From positions 1 through 58,433 of the forward strand of contig NZ_JAQWCQ010000018.1 in the NCBI RefSeq assembly GCF_028705895.1: a stretch of DNA of 58,433 bases, read 5' to 3'. The number at the start of each line of letters is the position of its first letter. Position 1 is the first letter of the stretch. This document shows, in pieces, positions 35,020-44,150 of the stretch. The notes under the pieces are model-generated. The model saw only the letters and a list, made by a program, of their open reading frames with translations. It did not search any database and was not told the origin of the DNA. The translations under genes and the position numbers were made by a program. The DNA is from Massilibacteroides sp. (GTDB lineage Bacteria; Bacteroidota; Bacteroidia; Bacteroidales; Tannerellaceae).

Positions 35020-36507
35020 ATGCTGATAATGAAAATTGTATATAGCTGTATTTTATCTCTATTGTCAATGAGTGTTTGTCTCAAGGCTGAAGATCAGACA
35101 ATCAGTTTAACGCTTAAAGAAGCGATTCACTTAGCGCAAAGGCAGTCCGTTGATGCGGCTGTTGTGCTTAATGAATTGAAAACTGCCTATTGGGAATATC
35201 GGACGCACCAGGCAGACCAACTTCCTGAGGTGAGTTTTACCGGTACTCTTCCTGCTTATAGCAAACAATACAACAAATATTTGCAAAGTGATGGGAGTTA
35301 TACGTATCTGAAAACGAATAGTCTTGGTCTTTCGGGAGAAGTTTCTGTTGTTCAGAATATCGCATTGACCGGAGGAACGATTTCACTTAATACGTCTATG
35401 GATTTTACCCGTCAATTGGGAGGAAGTAAACAAAATGAATTTATGAGTGTGCCGATTGGGATTACGTTGAATCAGCCGATTTTTGGTGTTAACAACCAGA
35501 AGTGGAAAAGACGTATCGAACCGGTGCGTTATCAGGAGGCTAAAGCGGCCTATATCGAAAGTGTGGAGACTGTAACTATTAAGACGATCTCTTACTTTTT
35601 TGATTTATTAGGTGCAGTGGAAGATAAACGGATTGCAGAACAAAATTATCAGAATGCCGTAAAACTTCACGATATTGCGATTGCCCGTCGGAAAATCGGT
35701 CATATATCGGAGAGTGAATTGATGCAGCTTAATCTTACGGCTTTACAGGCTAAAGCGGATTTAACAGAGGCTCAGTCGGCTTTGAATGCTTCCCTTTTTC
35801 AATTGCGCGCATTTTTGGGATTAAGCGAAAATGATGTGATAAATCCGGTGTTGCCTGACTCGGTGACTGATTTACATATGGATTATCAAATTGTTCTGAC
35901 CAAGGCTCAGGAGAATAATTCATTCGCCCGTAACATTCTGCGTCGTCAGTTGGAGGCAGATTATGCTGTCGCTACGGCAAAAGGAAATAGACGGAACATA
36001 AACTTGTTTGCTTCTGTAGGATATACCGGAAAAGACCGTATGTTTAGGAACGCATACAATCATCTTAGTGAGAATCAGATCGTAGAAGTCGGGGTGACGA
36101 TTCCGATATTAGACTGGGGTAAACGTAAAGGGAAAGTGAAGGTTGCCGAATCTAATCGTGATGTTGTTTTGTCGCGAACGAAACAAGAGCAGATGAAGTT
36201 TAATCAGGATATTTTCTTGTTGGTGGAGAATTTTAATAATCAGGCGGCTCAATTGGAAATAGCAGAAGAAGCCGACCGGATTGCACAGCAACGTTATGAT
36301 ATGGCAGTTGAGACTTTTATGATCGGTAAGATCAATATTCTCGATCTGAATGATGCCCGTAATTCGAAAGATGATGCTCGCAGGCAACATATTCTGCAAT
36401 TGCATTTGTTTTGGAACTATTATTATAATGTACGTAGTGTGACGCTTTATGACTTTATGAACCAAACGACATTGGATGCCGATATTGAAGAGATTGTGAG
36501 ACATTGA
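35020..36507 (+). CDS. TolC-like outer membrane efflux protein
   Basis: 495-residue outer membrane factor. The signal peptide lies after the second Met (35029, MKIVYSCILSLLSMSVCLKAE). That Met may be the real start, since the predicted transcript begins near 35009. Two OEP repeats: the first includes TLKEAIHLAQRQSVDAAVV, and the second EVGVTIPILDWGKRKGKV with a long alpha-helical stretch (AAQLEIAEEADRIAQQRYDMAVETF). It would form the trimeric exit duct of a tripartite exporter. No inner membrane pump is encoded in this operon. Governed by the sigma-54 promoter and, presumably, by the two regulatory genes downstream. Confidence 0.9.
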   Translation: MLIMKIVYSCILSLLSMSVCLKAEDQTISLTLKEAIHLAQRQSVDAAVVLNELKTAYWEYRTHQADQLPEVSFTGTLPAYSKQYNKYLQSDGSYTYLKTNSLGLSGEVSVVQNIALTGGTISLNTSMDFTRQLGGSKQNEFMSVPIGITLNQPIFGVNNQKWKRRIEPVRYQEAKAAYIESVETVTIKTISYFFDLLGAVEDKRIAEQNYQNAVKLHDIAIARRKIGHISESELMQLNLTALQAKADLTEAQSALNASLFQLRAFLGLSENDVINPVLPDSVTDLHMDYQIVLTKAQENNSFARNILRRQLEADYAVATAKGNRRNINLFASVGYTGKDRMFRNAYNHLSENQIVEVGVTIPILDWGKRKGKVKVAESNRDVVLSRTKQEQMKFNQDIFLLVENFNNQAAQLEIAEEADRIAQQRYDMAVETFMIGKINILDLNDARNSKDDARRQHILQLHLFWNYYYNVRSVTLYDFMNQTTLDADIEEIVRH

Positions 36508-36556
36508 CGTTTCTTAGCAAAAAAAACAGTACGTTTGAATTAAAATTGACGGATTT

Positions 36557-37930
36557 ATGATATTGATAATTGATGACGATTCGGTAGTACGTTCATCTCT
36601 GACGTTTCTTTTAAAACGGGCTGGATATGAACCTGAAGCCGTATCCGGGCCTAAAGAAGCGCTTGTTGTGGTTCGTCAAATGGAACCGGAACTTATTCTT
36701 ATGGATATGAATTTTACGCTTACTACTACCGGTGAGGAAGGAATTCAACTACTACGTCAGATGAAAATACTTTGTCCCGAAGTTCCTGTTATTCTAATGA
36801 CGGCATGGGGATCTATCTCTCTCGCTGTTCAGGGTATGCAATCCGGAGCTTTTGATTTTGTGACAAAGCCATGGAATAATCTGGCTCTTCTTAATTCTAT
36901 CAAAACAGCTTTAGAGCTGAATAGACAGAAGAAAAAGAATTACGAACCATTCAGCAGAAAAGAAGCGGATAAACAAGACTTCTTTGAAAATATTATTGGG
37001 AAAAGCAATGCGTTGATGGAGATACTAAGTACCGTTTCGCGTATTGCGCCTACCAACGCTTCCGTATTGATAACCGGTGAAAGCGGAACCGGTAAAGAAT
37101 TGATTGCAGAAGCGATACATGCCAACAGTCCGCGCAAAAAGGCTGGTTTTGTTAAAGTCAATCTTGGCGGTGTGTCGCAAAGCCTTTTTGAGAGCGAAAT
37201 GTTCGGACACCGTAAAGGAGCTTTTACAGATGCTTATATCGACAGGACAGGTCGTTTTGAATTGGCGGATAAGGGCACGATCTTTCTGGATGAAATAGGC
37301 GACCTGGAACTATCTTGTCAGGTGAAATTATTGCGTGTCTTGCAAGATCAGACATTCGAAGTCTTAGGAGATAGCCGTCCGCGTAAGGTAGATGTCCGGG
37401 TAGTCAGTGCAACTAACCGCAATTTATCCGAGATGGTTGCCGCCCGTTCGTTTCGTGAAGATTTGTTTTATCGTATAAACCTGATCACCTTACATCTTCC
37501 TCCGCTTAGGGAAAGACGGGAAGATATCCCTTTACTTGCCCGTTATTTCGCAGATAAACAATCGGATGTTAATCGTTTGCCGAAAACGGAATTTACCTCA
37601 GAGGCTTTGACTTTTCTCCAGCGTCTTCCTTTTTCGGGGAATGTCCGTGAACTGAAAAACTTAGTGGAACGTACCGTGCTTATTTCGGGAAAGTCGCTTT
37701 TGGATGTGTCTGATCTGGAAAAAGAAACGAATGCTTTGCCGGAACAAGTTGCCATGTCAACTTCGTTTTCGGGACTTACATTAGACGAATTGGAGAAGCA
37801 ACGCATACTTCATGCTTTAGAATCCACAAACAGTAACCTCTCTCATGCTGCCGCAGCTCTTGGCATAAGTCGTGCCGCTCTTTACAGACGACTGGAAAAG
37901 TATAATATCAGTACGGATACAAAACGCTGA
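36557..37930 (+). CDS. NtrC-family sigma-54-dependent response regulator
   Basis: 457-residue enhancer-binding protein. Receiver with acidic residues at 6-8 and phospho-acceptor Asp50 (LILMDMNF). The AAA+ domain has Walker A GESGTGKE (about 175-182), the sigma-54 contact loop GAFTDA (about 221-226), Walker B GTIFLDEIGDL and arginine finger region FREDLFYRINLI. The C-terminal Fis-type helix-turn-helix is SNLSHAAAALGISRAALYRRLEKY. It follows the TolC gene by 49 bases and precedes its kinase by 2 bases. Together with the -24/-12 promoter upstream of tolC, this suggests a self-regulated operon. Confidence 0.95.
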   Translation: MILIIDDDSVVRSSLTFLLKRAGYEPEAVSGPKEALVVVRQMEPELILMDMNFTLTTTGEEGIQLLRQMKILCPEVPVILMTAWGSISLAVQGMQSGAFDFVTKPWNNLALLNSIKTALELNRQKKKNYEPFSRKEADKQDFFENIIGKSNALMEILSTVSRIAPTNASVLITGESGTGKELIAEAIHANSPRKKAGFVKVNLGGVSQSLFESEMFGHRKGAFTDAYIDRTGRFELADKGTIFLDEIGDLELSCQVKLLRVLQDQTFEVLGDSRPRKVDVRVVSATNRNLSEMVAARSFREDLFYRINLITLHLPPLRERREDIPLLARYFADKQSDVNRLPKTEFTSEALTFLQRLPFSGNVRELKNLVERTVLISGKSLLDVSDLEKETNALPEQVAMSTSFSGLTLDELEKQRILHALESTNSNLSHAAAALGISRAALYRRLEKYNISTDTKR

Positions 37931-37932
37931 AG

Positions 37933-39234
37933 ATGAAAGTTAAGGGATTATTCTGGATATTATCTGTTTTGCTGTTGCTTACACTGGCAATTCTCTCCTG
38001 GTTCGTTTTTAAAGATTCTTCCCGGTTACTCTTTTTTATTGTAGAAGGCCTTATTTTGATAACCTTAATTTACCTTTTCCAATTTTACCAACGGATTGTC
38101 AAGCCTTTGCATACGATCGGCAGTGGAATGGAATTGCTGAAAGAACAAGATTTTAGTTCCCGCCTCAGCCGGGTAGGGCAGACAGAAGCAGACCGCATTG
38201 TGGATGTGTTCAACAAAATGATGGAACAGCTAAAAGAAGAACGTCTTCGCTTACGGGAACAAAATCATTTTTTGGATCTGATGATAAACGCTTCTCCGAT
38301 GGGTGTTGTAATTCTTGATCTGGATCGTAAGTTGCAATCAGTCAACCCCTCTGCTTGTAAAATATTAGGAATTAAGTCTGCAGAAGAAGTCGAAGGAAAG
38401 AGCCTGCTGGAGACAGAATTGCCAATCGCCAAAGAATTAGCCGATATCCCCTTGTCTTATTCCAAGACATTGCGACTAAATGATGCGAATATTTATAAAT
38501 GCACCCATTCCTCTTTTGTGGACAGAGGTTTTCAACACCCTTTTTATTTGATAGAAACATTGACGCGCGAAGTTTTTGTTGCCGAACGCAAAGCCTATGA
38601 AAAGGTCATCCGTATGATTGCTCACGAAGTAAACAATACAACAGCAGGAATAATATCGACTTTGGATACAATTGTGGATACTTTCGATGATAGTTCAGAT
38701 ATGGCTGAAATAAAAGACGTGCTTAATGTCTCCGTAGATCGTTGTTACAGCATGAGTCGTTTCATTACGACGTTTGCCGATGTAGTGCGGATTCCGGAAC
38801 CTGAATTTGGTGAAGTCGATTTAAATAACCTTCTGGTAAGCTGTACGCGTTTTATGGAACGCAGTTGTCTGGAGAAAAATATTCGTATCATTTCGGAACT
38901 AAATGAAAATCAGTTGAAAGTAAAGATAGATACGACACTCTTTGAACAGGTTTTGCTCAATATTATCAAAAATGCAGCAGAATCAATAGAAGAAAACGGA
39001 ACGATCTATATCCGCACAGCCACTAATCCTTTATCTATAGAGATTGCAGATACAGGCAAAGGTATTACGAAAGAAGTCGAATCAAAACTATTCAGTCCGT
39101 TTTTCTCTACCAAACCAAATGGACAAGGAATCGGACTAATCTTTATTCGTGAGGTGTTATTAAAACATGGCTGTACTTTTTCACTTCACACCTATGCGGA
39201 CGGACTTACCCGCTTCCGTATTCTTCTTGAATAG
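37933..39234 (+). CDS. NtrY-like sensor histidine kinase
   Basis: 433-residue membrane kinase, start 2 bases after the regulator's stop. Two close transmembrane segments (about 5-25 and 30-48) leave almost no periplasmic loop, so sensing is probably within or under the membrane. HAMP (about 50-100), then a PAS domain (LDLMINASPMGVVILDLDRKL), then HisKA with His231 (IRMIAHEVNNTTAGIIST, the N-rich form used by NtrB/NtrY-type kinases), N box NIIKNAAESIEENG, and G boxes IADTGKGI and GQGIGLIFIREVL. It should phosphorylate the adjacent NtrC-like regulator. Confidence 0.92.
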   Translation: MKVKGLFWILSVLLLLTLAILSWFVFKDSSRLLFFIVEGLILITLIYLFQFYQRIVKPLHTIGSGMELLKEQDFSSRLSRVGQTEADRIVDVFNKMMEQLKEERLRLREQNHFLDLMINASPMGVVILDLDRKLQSVNPSACKILGIKSAEEVEGKSLLETELPIAKELADIPLSYSKTLRLNDANIYKCTHSSFVDRGFQHPFYLIETLTREVFVAERKAYEKVIRMIAHEVNNTTAGIISTLDTIVDTFDDSSDMAEIKDVLNVSVDRCYSMSRFITTFADVVRIPEPEFGEVDLNNLLVSCTRFMERSCLEKNIRIISELNENQLKVKIDTTLFEQVLLNIIKNAAESIEENGTIYIRTATNPLSIEIADTGKGITKEVESKLFSPFFSTKPNGQGIGLIFIREVLLKHGCTFSLHTYADGLTRFRILLE

Positions 39235-40090
39235 TATTCCTGATGTTTTTATAAAAACCTTCTTCTTTTATTTTAAGAATGCAAATATTGTGGATCAGTC
39301 CGAAACCCCGGTTGTTATTACACTTGGATTATGTCGTTTTTTAATGGGATTACCTCGATAGGTTAAAACAAATCGTGGACAGCAAATATAAAAAAGCGAA
39401 AAAACAAAATAATAGCGAAATTTGTCATTTTCAGACAAATTGTCGTCGGCTTCAATAGCGTTGTTTTAACGCGCTTTATTAAATAAAATGAGAATATATG
39501 TACCCGAAAAACAAACACCGAAAAACCACACTTAAAACATACGATACGGCATGCCCGTTTTTTTAAATTATCAAAATTGAACAAAAAAAGGCAATGGATA
39601 AAATCGCCCTATTCTTTTTGGAAAAAGATTCTATTCTTTTTTTGAATATAAAGGATATTTTTCAGAAAATAACCTTTATATTTTCGGTAAAAAACGGGCT
39701 ATTTTAGTCTAAATGCAATATTTATTGGTCTAAAACGATGCTATAAATCAAAAAACAAGGATGGACATTTTTTTACGCGTAAGTAAAAGGCTGGAAAAAG
39801 TATCTATTTGTCAAAATAAAACACAAAAAATCAAAACTATTCGATTGGCTTTAATGTATTGTAGATCAATAATATGAACGGGATTTATTTTGTTGGAAGC
39901 CTCTGCTCAGCGTAGTCTCTAAAATGCCAGTTTGCAGTATAGACGTATCACGATGGATGATTACCATAACAACCGGATATTTTGCCTGATCCAATATTGT
40001 TTGGTTTTGTAGGAAATAACTCAATGTTGTATCTGATTTTAGGGCATATTTCCGTTTTTTTACAAGGCGTTGGGGATATTAGAAATAAAT
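39235..40090. other. About 0.9 kb without a gene between the kinase gene and purH
   Basis: AT-rich, with no frame of recognisable protein. It holds a hairpin-like sequence (39650-39677) related to the one at 16814, and near its end the purH promoter. No riboswitch or RNA family recognised. Confidence 0.5.
39650..39677. repeat. Intergenic hairpin, AAGG...CCTT type, copy B
   Basis: The segment TATAAAGGATATTTTTCAGA followed by AAATAACCTTTATATTTTCGG aligns by eye with the hairpin at 16810-16850 (TATGAAGGTTATATTTTCGA, then AGATAACCTTTATGTTCGG). Pairing of the stem is less perfect here. Both copies lie in large gene-free regions. Confidence 0.4.
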
Positions 40091-40093
40091 AGC

Positions 40094-40101
40094 TATTTTT
40101 G
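40094..40101 (+). promoter_or_regulatory. Probable -7 element of purH
   Basis: TATTTTTG matches TAnnTTTG, 39 bases before the purH ATG. This may also drive mreBCD-mrdA-rodA. Confidence 0.55.
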
Positions 40102-40140
40102 TATTTCTATTAATAAGGTTAGAACAAGAAAACAACAAAA

Positions 40141-41664
40141 ATGGCTGCAACAAAACGAATTAGACGAGCTCTTATATCTGTTTTTCATAAAGAAGGGCTT
40201 GATGAAATATTAAAGAAATTACACGAAGAAGGCGTTAGTTTAATTTCAACAGGAGGTACGAGAACTTTTATTCAATCTTTAGGATTGCCTTGTGATGCAG
40301 TAGAGGATCTGACCGGTTATCCTTCCATACTTGGCGGACGGGTAAAAACACTTCATCCGAATGTGTTCGGAGGTATTCTGGCACGCCGGGAAAATGAAAC
40401 TGACCAAAGTCAACTTGCCGAATATAATATCCCTGAGATCGATTTAGTGATTGTCGATCTTTATCCGTTTGAAGAGACTGTTGCTTCAGGCGCAGAAGAA
40501 CAAGCAATTATTGAAAAAATAGATATAGGCGGAATCTCATTGATCCGTGCAGCAGCGAAAAATTTCAAAGATGTTGTGATCGTAGCTTCTAAAGATCAAT
40601 ATTCCCCGCTTTACCAACTTCTTGAGGAAAAAGGGGCAGAGACTACAATTGTGGATCGTAAATGGTTTGCAAAAGAGGCTTTTGCTGTTTCTTCAGGATA
40701 TGATACCGCTATTTTTAATTATTTTGACGAAAGAGATGGTTCTGTATTCCGCGTGGCGGTAAATGAAAAGAAACATTTACGTTATGGTGAAAATCCGCAT
40801 CAGAATGCAGATTTCTATGGTAAGTTTGAGGCGATGTTTGATCAGATACATGGCAAGGAGATATCTTACAATAATTTGTTGGATATTGATGCTGCTATAG
40901 GTTTGATAGATGAGTTTGAAGAAACGACATTTGCTATACTCAAGCATAATAATGCCTGTGGAATAGCTTCTCGTCCTGCCATACTTGATGCATGGAAAGA
41001 TGCGCTGGCCGGTGATCCGGTGTCGGCTTTCGGAGGAATATTAGTTTCCAATGCTATTATCAACAAAGAAGTGGCCGAGGAAATTAACAAAATATTTTTT
41101 GAAGTAATCATTGCTCCGGATTATGATACGGATGCTCTGGATGTACTGATGCAAAAGAAAAATCGTATTATTCTGATACGTAAACAATCAAAAACCTGTC
41201 CTGTTCAGTTCCGTTCTTTATTGAACGGAGTGTTGGTTCAACAAAAGGATTTAAGTATTCAGACGGCTGCTGATCTGGAGCCGATCACGAATAAAAAACC
41301 CGATGCAAGAGAGATTGAAGATTTGTTGTTTGCTAACAAATTGGTAAAGCATAGTAAATCCAATGCAATAACATTAGTAAAGAATAAACAACTTTGTGCA
41401 AGTGGAATCGGACAGACTTCACGTGTGGATGCCTTAAAACAGGCTATTGAAAAAGCCAAATCTTTTGAATTTGACTTGAATGGTGCAGTTATGGCTTCGG
41501 ATGCCTTTTTCCCTTTCCCTGATTGTGTGGAAATTGCATCAAAAGAGGGTATTACGGCGGTTGTTCAGCCCGGAGGGTCAGTGAATGACGCTCTGTCTGT
41601 TGATTATTGTAATAATCACGGAGTGGCGATGGTCAAGACAGGAGTACGCCATTTTAAACATTAA
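40141..41664 (+). CDS. purH: Bifunctional AICAR formyltransferase/IMP cyclohydrolase
   Basis: 507-residue enzyme catalysing the last two steps of purine synthesis. The N-terminal MGS-like IMP cyclohydrolase domain (about 1-195) opens KRIRRALISVFHKEGLDEI, with LISTGGTRTFIQ and GGRVKTLHPNVFGGILARR. The C-terminal formyltransferase part has the catalytic Lys-His pair in FAILKHNNACGIA and later IGQTSRVDALKQAIEKA and SDAFFPFPDCVE. The ending VKTGVRHFKH is typical. It precedes mreB by 18 bases, an arrangement conserved in Bacteroidales. Confidence 0.98.
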   Translation: MAATKRIRRALISVFHKEGLDEILKKLHEEGVSLISTGGTRTFIQSLGLPCDAVEDLTGYPSILGGRVKTLHPNVFGGILARRENETDQSQLAEYNIPEIDLVIVDLYPFEETVASGAEEQAIIEKIDIGGISLIRAAAKNFKDVVIVASKDQYSPLYQLLEEKGAETTIVDRKWFAKEAFAVSSGYDTAIFNYFDERDGSVFRVAVNEKKHLRYGENPHQNADFYGKFEAMFDQIHGKEISYNNLLDIDAAIGLIDEFEETTFAILKHNNACGIASRPAILDAWKDALAGDPVSAFGGILVSNAIINKEVAEEINKIFFEVIIAPDYDTDALDVLMQKKNRIILIRKQSKTCPVQFRSLLNGVLVQQKDLSIQTAADLEPITNKKPDAREIEDLLFANKLVKHSKSNAITLVKNKQLCASGIGQTSRVDALKQAIEKAKSFEFDLNGAVMASDAFFPFPDCVEIASKEGITAVVQPGGSVNDALSVDYCNNHGVAMVKTGVRHFKH

Positions 41665-41682
41665 TTAGAAAAGTAAGAAACA

Positions 41683-42702
41683 ATGGGATTATTCTCTTTT
41701 ACGCAAGAGATTGCGATGGATCTCGGAACTGCCAACACTATAATTATTGCCAATGGAAAAATTGTAGTTGATGAGCCTTCCGTTGTCGCTTTAGACAGAA
41801 GAACTGATAAGGTTCTGGCCGTGGGCGAAAAGGCGCGACAGATGCACGGCAAGACGCATGAAAATATAAAAACGATACGTCCGCTAAGAGATGGTGTTAT
41901 AGCCAACTTCTTTGCTGCAGAACAGATGATACGAGGAATGATCAAGATGATCAATCCCCGTGGACGTTGGTTTTCTCCTTCACTCAAGATTGTTGTTTGT
42001 ATTCCATCCGGAAGTACGGAAGTGGAACTTCGTGCTGTTCGCGATTCTGCAGAACATGCCGGTGGGCGTGAGGTGTATATGATCTATGAGCCAATGGCTG
42101 CGGCAATCGGGATTGGAATAGATGTTGAGGCGCCCGAAGGAAATATGATTGTTGATATAGGTGGTGGTACAACTGAAATTGCCGTTATCTCACTTGGCGG
42201 TATTGTTTCGAACAAATCAATCCGTATTGCCGGTGATGATCTGACTTCGGATATTATGGAATATATGCGCAGACAACATAACGTGAAAGTGGGTGAACGA
42301 ACGGCAGAGTTGATTAAGATCAATGTTGGATCAGCACTGACGTCGTTGGAAAATCCGCCGGAAGATTATATTGTACACGGACCTAACCAAATGACTGCCT
42401 TACCTATGGAAGTGCCTGTTTCTTATCAGGAAATAGCTCACTGTCTTGAAAAGTCTTTTTCTAAGATGGAGGCTGCTATTTTAAGTGCATTGGAACAGAC
42501 CCCTCCTGAGTTATATGCCGATATTGTACGCAATGGAATCTATCTGGCAGGAGGTGGTGCTTTGATGAGAGGTTTGGATAAACGCTTAACTGACAAGATT
42601 AATATCAAATTTCATATTGCGGAAGATCCACTTCATGCAGTGGCAAAGGGAACAGGTATTGCATTGAAGAATATAGATAAGTTTAATTTCCTTATTCGAT
42701 AA
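41683..42702 (+). CDS. mreB: Rod shape-determining protein MreB
   Basis: 339-residue bacterial actin. ATP-binding motifs: phosphate 1 AMDLGTANTIIIAN, connect/phosphate 2 NMIVDIGGGTTEIAVISLGG, and adenosine motif GIYLAGGGALMRGL. It polymerises under the membrane to guide lateral wall growth. The N terminus (MGLFSFTQEI) contains the short amphipathic membrane-binding stretch. First gene of mreB-mreC-mreD-mrdA-rodA. There is an 79-base gap before mreC. Confidence 0.98.
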   Translation: MGLFSFTQEIAMDLGTANTIIIANGKIVVDEPSVVALDRRTDKVLAVGEKARQMHGKTHENIKTIRPLRDGVIANFFAAEQMIRGMIKMINPRGRWFSPSLKIVVCIPSGSTEVELRAVRDSAEHAGGREVYMIYEPMAAAIGIGIDVEAPEGNMIVDIGGGTTEIAVISLGGIVSNKSIRIAGDDLTSDIMEYMRRQHNVKVGERTAELIKINVGSALTSLENPPEDYIVHGPNQMTALPMEVPVSYQEIAHCLEKSFSKMEAAILSALEQTPPELYADIVRNGIYLAGGGALMRGLDKRLTDKINIKFHIAEDPLHAVAKGTGIALKNIDKFNFLIR

Positions 42703-42781
42703 CCGGATATAAATTGACTGTGGAGTAGTGTGGTACTATTCTGTCGATTGTCGGTTGTTGACAGTTTGAAAATAGGGTGTT

Positions 42782-43639
42782 ATGCGTAAACTGCTCGAGT
42801 TTTTAGTCAGCAAAAGGCATTGGTTCTTATTTATTTTACTGGAGGTTATCTCGTTTGTATTCGTTTATAGAAATAATGCGTATCAAAGGAATATAATCTT
42901 TAGTTCAGCCAATGTTGTGACCGGACATATCGCTTCGATTTCGGGTTCAGTAATATCCTATATGAATCTTCGCGAGATAAATCGTGATTTGTCGGAGAAG
43001 AATAGCCAGATGGAGATGGACTTGCTTAGGTTGCAAGAGGAACTTGAAGATCTGAAAGCGGATACTGTTTCTTTTAAAGGGGCTGTTTCGGATTCGACAG
43101 AACAATTATTTCCTTTTGACTTTGTGATGGCGCGGGTGATATATAACAGTATAAGTTATGTGTCAAACTACATTACCATTAATAAAGGAAAGAACGATGG
43201 CATAGCTCCTGACATGGGTGTTATTTCAGATCGTGGTGTTGTTGGTGTCGTATCTAAGGTGTCTGATAATATGGCACTCGTAATTCCGGTGCTTAATCCG
43301 AAATTTAATCTGAGCTGCAAGGTAAAAGGGAGCAATTATTTTGGATCGATGACCTGGAACGGCCGTAGTATTCAATATGCTAATCTGGAACAATTACCGA
43401 GGCACGTCGAATTTGTACAGGGAGATACTATTGTTACCAGTGGCTTTTCGACTATTTTCCCGTCTGGTATTATTGTAGGTACAATTGCTTCTTTTGAAAA
43501 AGAAAAAGACGATAATTACTTTTCATTGGAAGTGAAACTTTTTACTGATTTTTCATCGCTCAGCAATGTTCGGGTATTGCGCAATTACAGACAGAAGGAA
43601 CAAAAAACTCTGCAAGAGGAGGTGAGACGAAATGATTAA
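42782..43639 (+). CDS. mreC: Rod shape-determining protein MreC
   Basis: 285-residue periplasmic scaffold of the elongasome. One N-terminal transmembrane helix (HWFLFILLEVISFVFVY), then a coiled coil (NRDLSEKNSQMEMDLLRLQEELEDL-type region, about 60-100), then the beta-rich MreC domain with NKGKNDGIAPDMGVISDRGVVG and GDTIVTSGFSTIFPSGIIVG. It links MreB, PBP2 and RodA. Its last 8 bases overlap the start of mreD. Confidence 0.95.
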   Translation: MRKLLEFLVSKRHWFLFILLEVISFVFVYRNNAYQRNIIFSSANVVTGHIASISGSVISYMNLREINRDLSEKNSQMEMDLLRLQEELEDLKADTVSFKGAVSDSTEQLFPFDFVMARVIYNSISYVSNYITINKGKNDGIAPDMGVISDRGVVGVVSKVSDNMALVIPVLNPKFNLSCKVKGSNYFGSMTWNGRSIQYANLEQLPRHVEFVQGDTIVTSGFSTIFPSGIIVGTIASFEKEKDDNYFSLEVKLFTDFSSLSNVRVLRNYRQKEQKTLQEEVRRND

Positions 43640-44150
43640 TAATATAATAAGAGGAATAGCTTATTTTGTAATTTTTGTGTTAATACAGATATTAATACTG
43701 AATAACATACACTATCTAAGGATAGCTACTCCTTTTTTATATCTTTATTTCCTGATTAAGATTCCGGTTGGTATATCCCGGTCGAATCTATTATTGATCT
43801 CATTTGCTACAGGCCTGATAATAGATACTTTTTCAAATACTCCCGGAATGCATGCGGCTGCTTGTACTTTTGTCGGATTCTTCAGATCGGGATTAATTCG
43901 TTTTTTTATAGGTAAAGAGTTGCTTGAAGGGGCATATCCTTCCTATAGCGTGTTCGGCGTAGGAGGATTTTTACGCTATGTGATTTCTTTTGTATTATTA
44001 CATCACATCGTTTTATTTCTTGTCGAATCTCTGACACTATTTGATCCTATATACCTTATTCTGCGTATTCTCTCCAGTACACTCTTGAGTGTTATTCTGA
44101 TAGCTATTGTTGAAGCCTTTAATATGGAGGCCGTTAAAAGTGGAGAATAA
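43632..44150 (+). CDS. mreD: Rod shape-determining protein MreD
   Basis: 172-residue inner membrane protein with about five hydrophobic helices (IAYFVIFVLIQILILNNI, FLYLYFLIKIPVGI, LLLISFATGLIIDTFS). It shows the family pattern around FSNTPGMHAAACTFVGFFR. Part of the elongasome membrane complex. It overlaps mreC by 8 bases, and its end overlaps the likely GTG start of the PBP2 gene by 11 bases. Confidence 0.93.
   Translation: MINNIIRGIAYFVIFVLIQILILNNIHYLRIATPFLYLYFLIKIPVGISRSNLLLISFATGLIIDTFSNTPGMHAAACTFVGFFRSGLIRFFIGKELLEGAYPSYSVFGVGGFLRYVISFVLLHHIVLFLVESLTLFDPIYLILRILSSTLLSVILIAIVEAFNMEAVKSGE

Noticed and set aside
39167-39584. Short frames after the kinase gene on both strands
   Set aside because: One is an out-of-frame shadow of the kinase end, the other is AT-rich and has no recognisable protein.
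44107-44139. ATG at 44107 as the PBP2 start
   Set aside because: It would overlap mreD by 44 bases and add MLKPLIWRPLK, an out-of-frame reading of the mreD end; the GTG at 44140 fits better.
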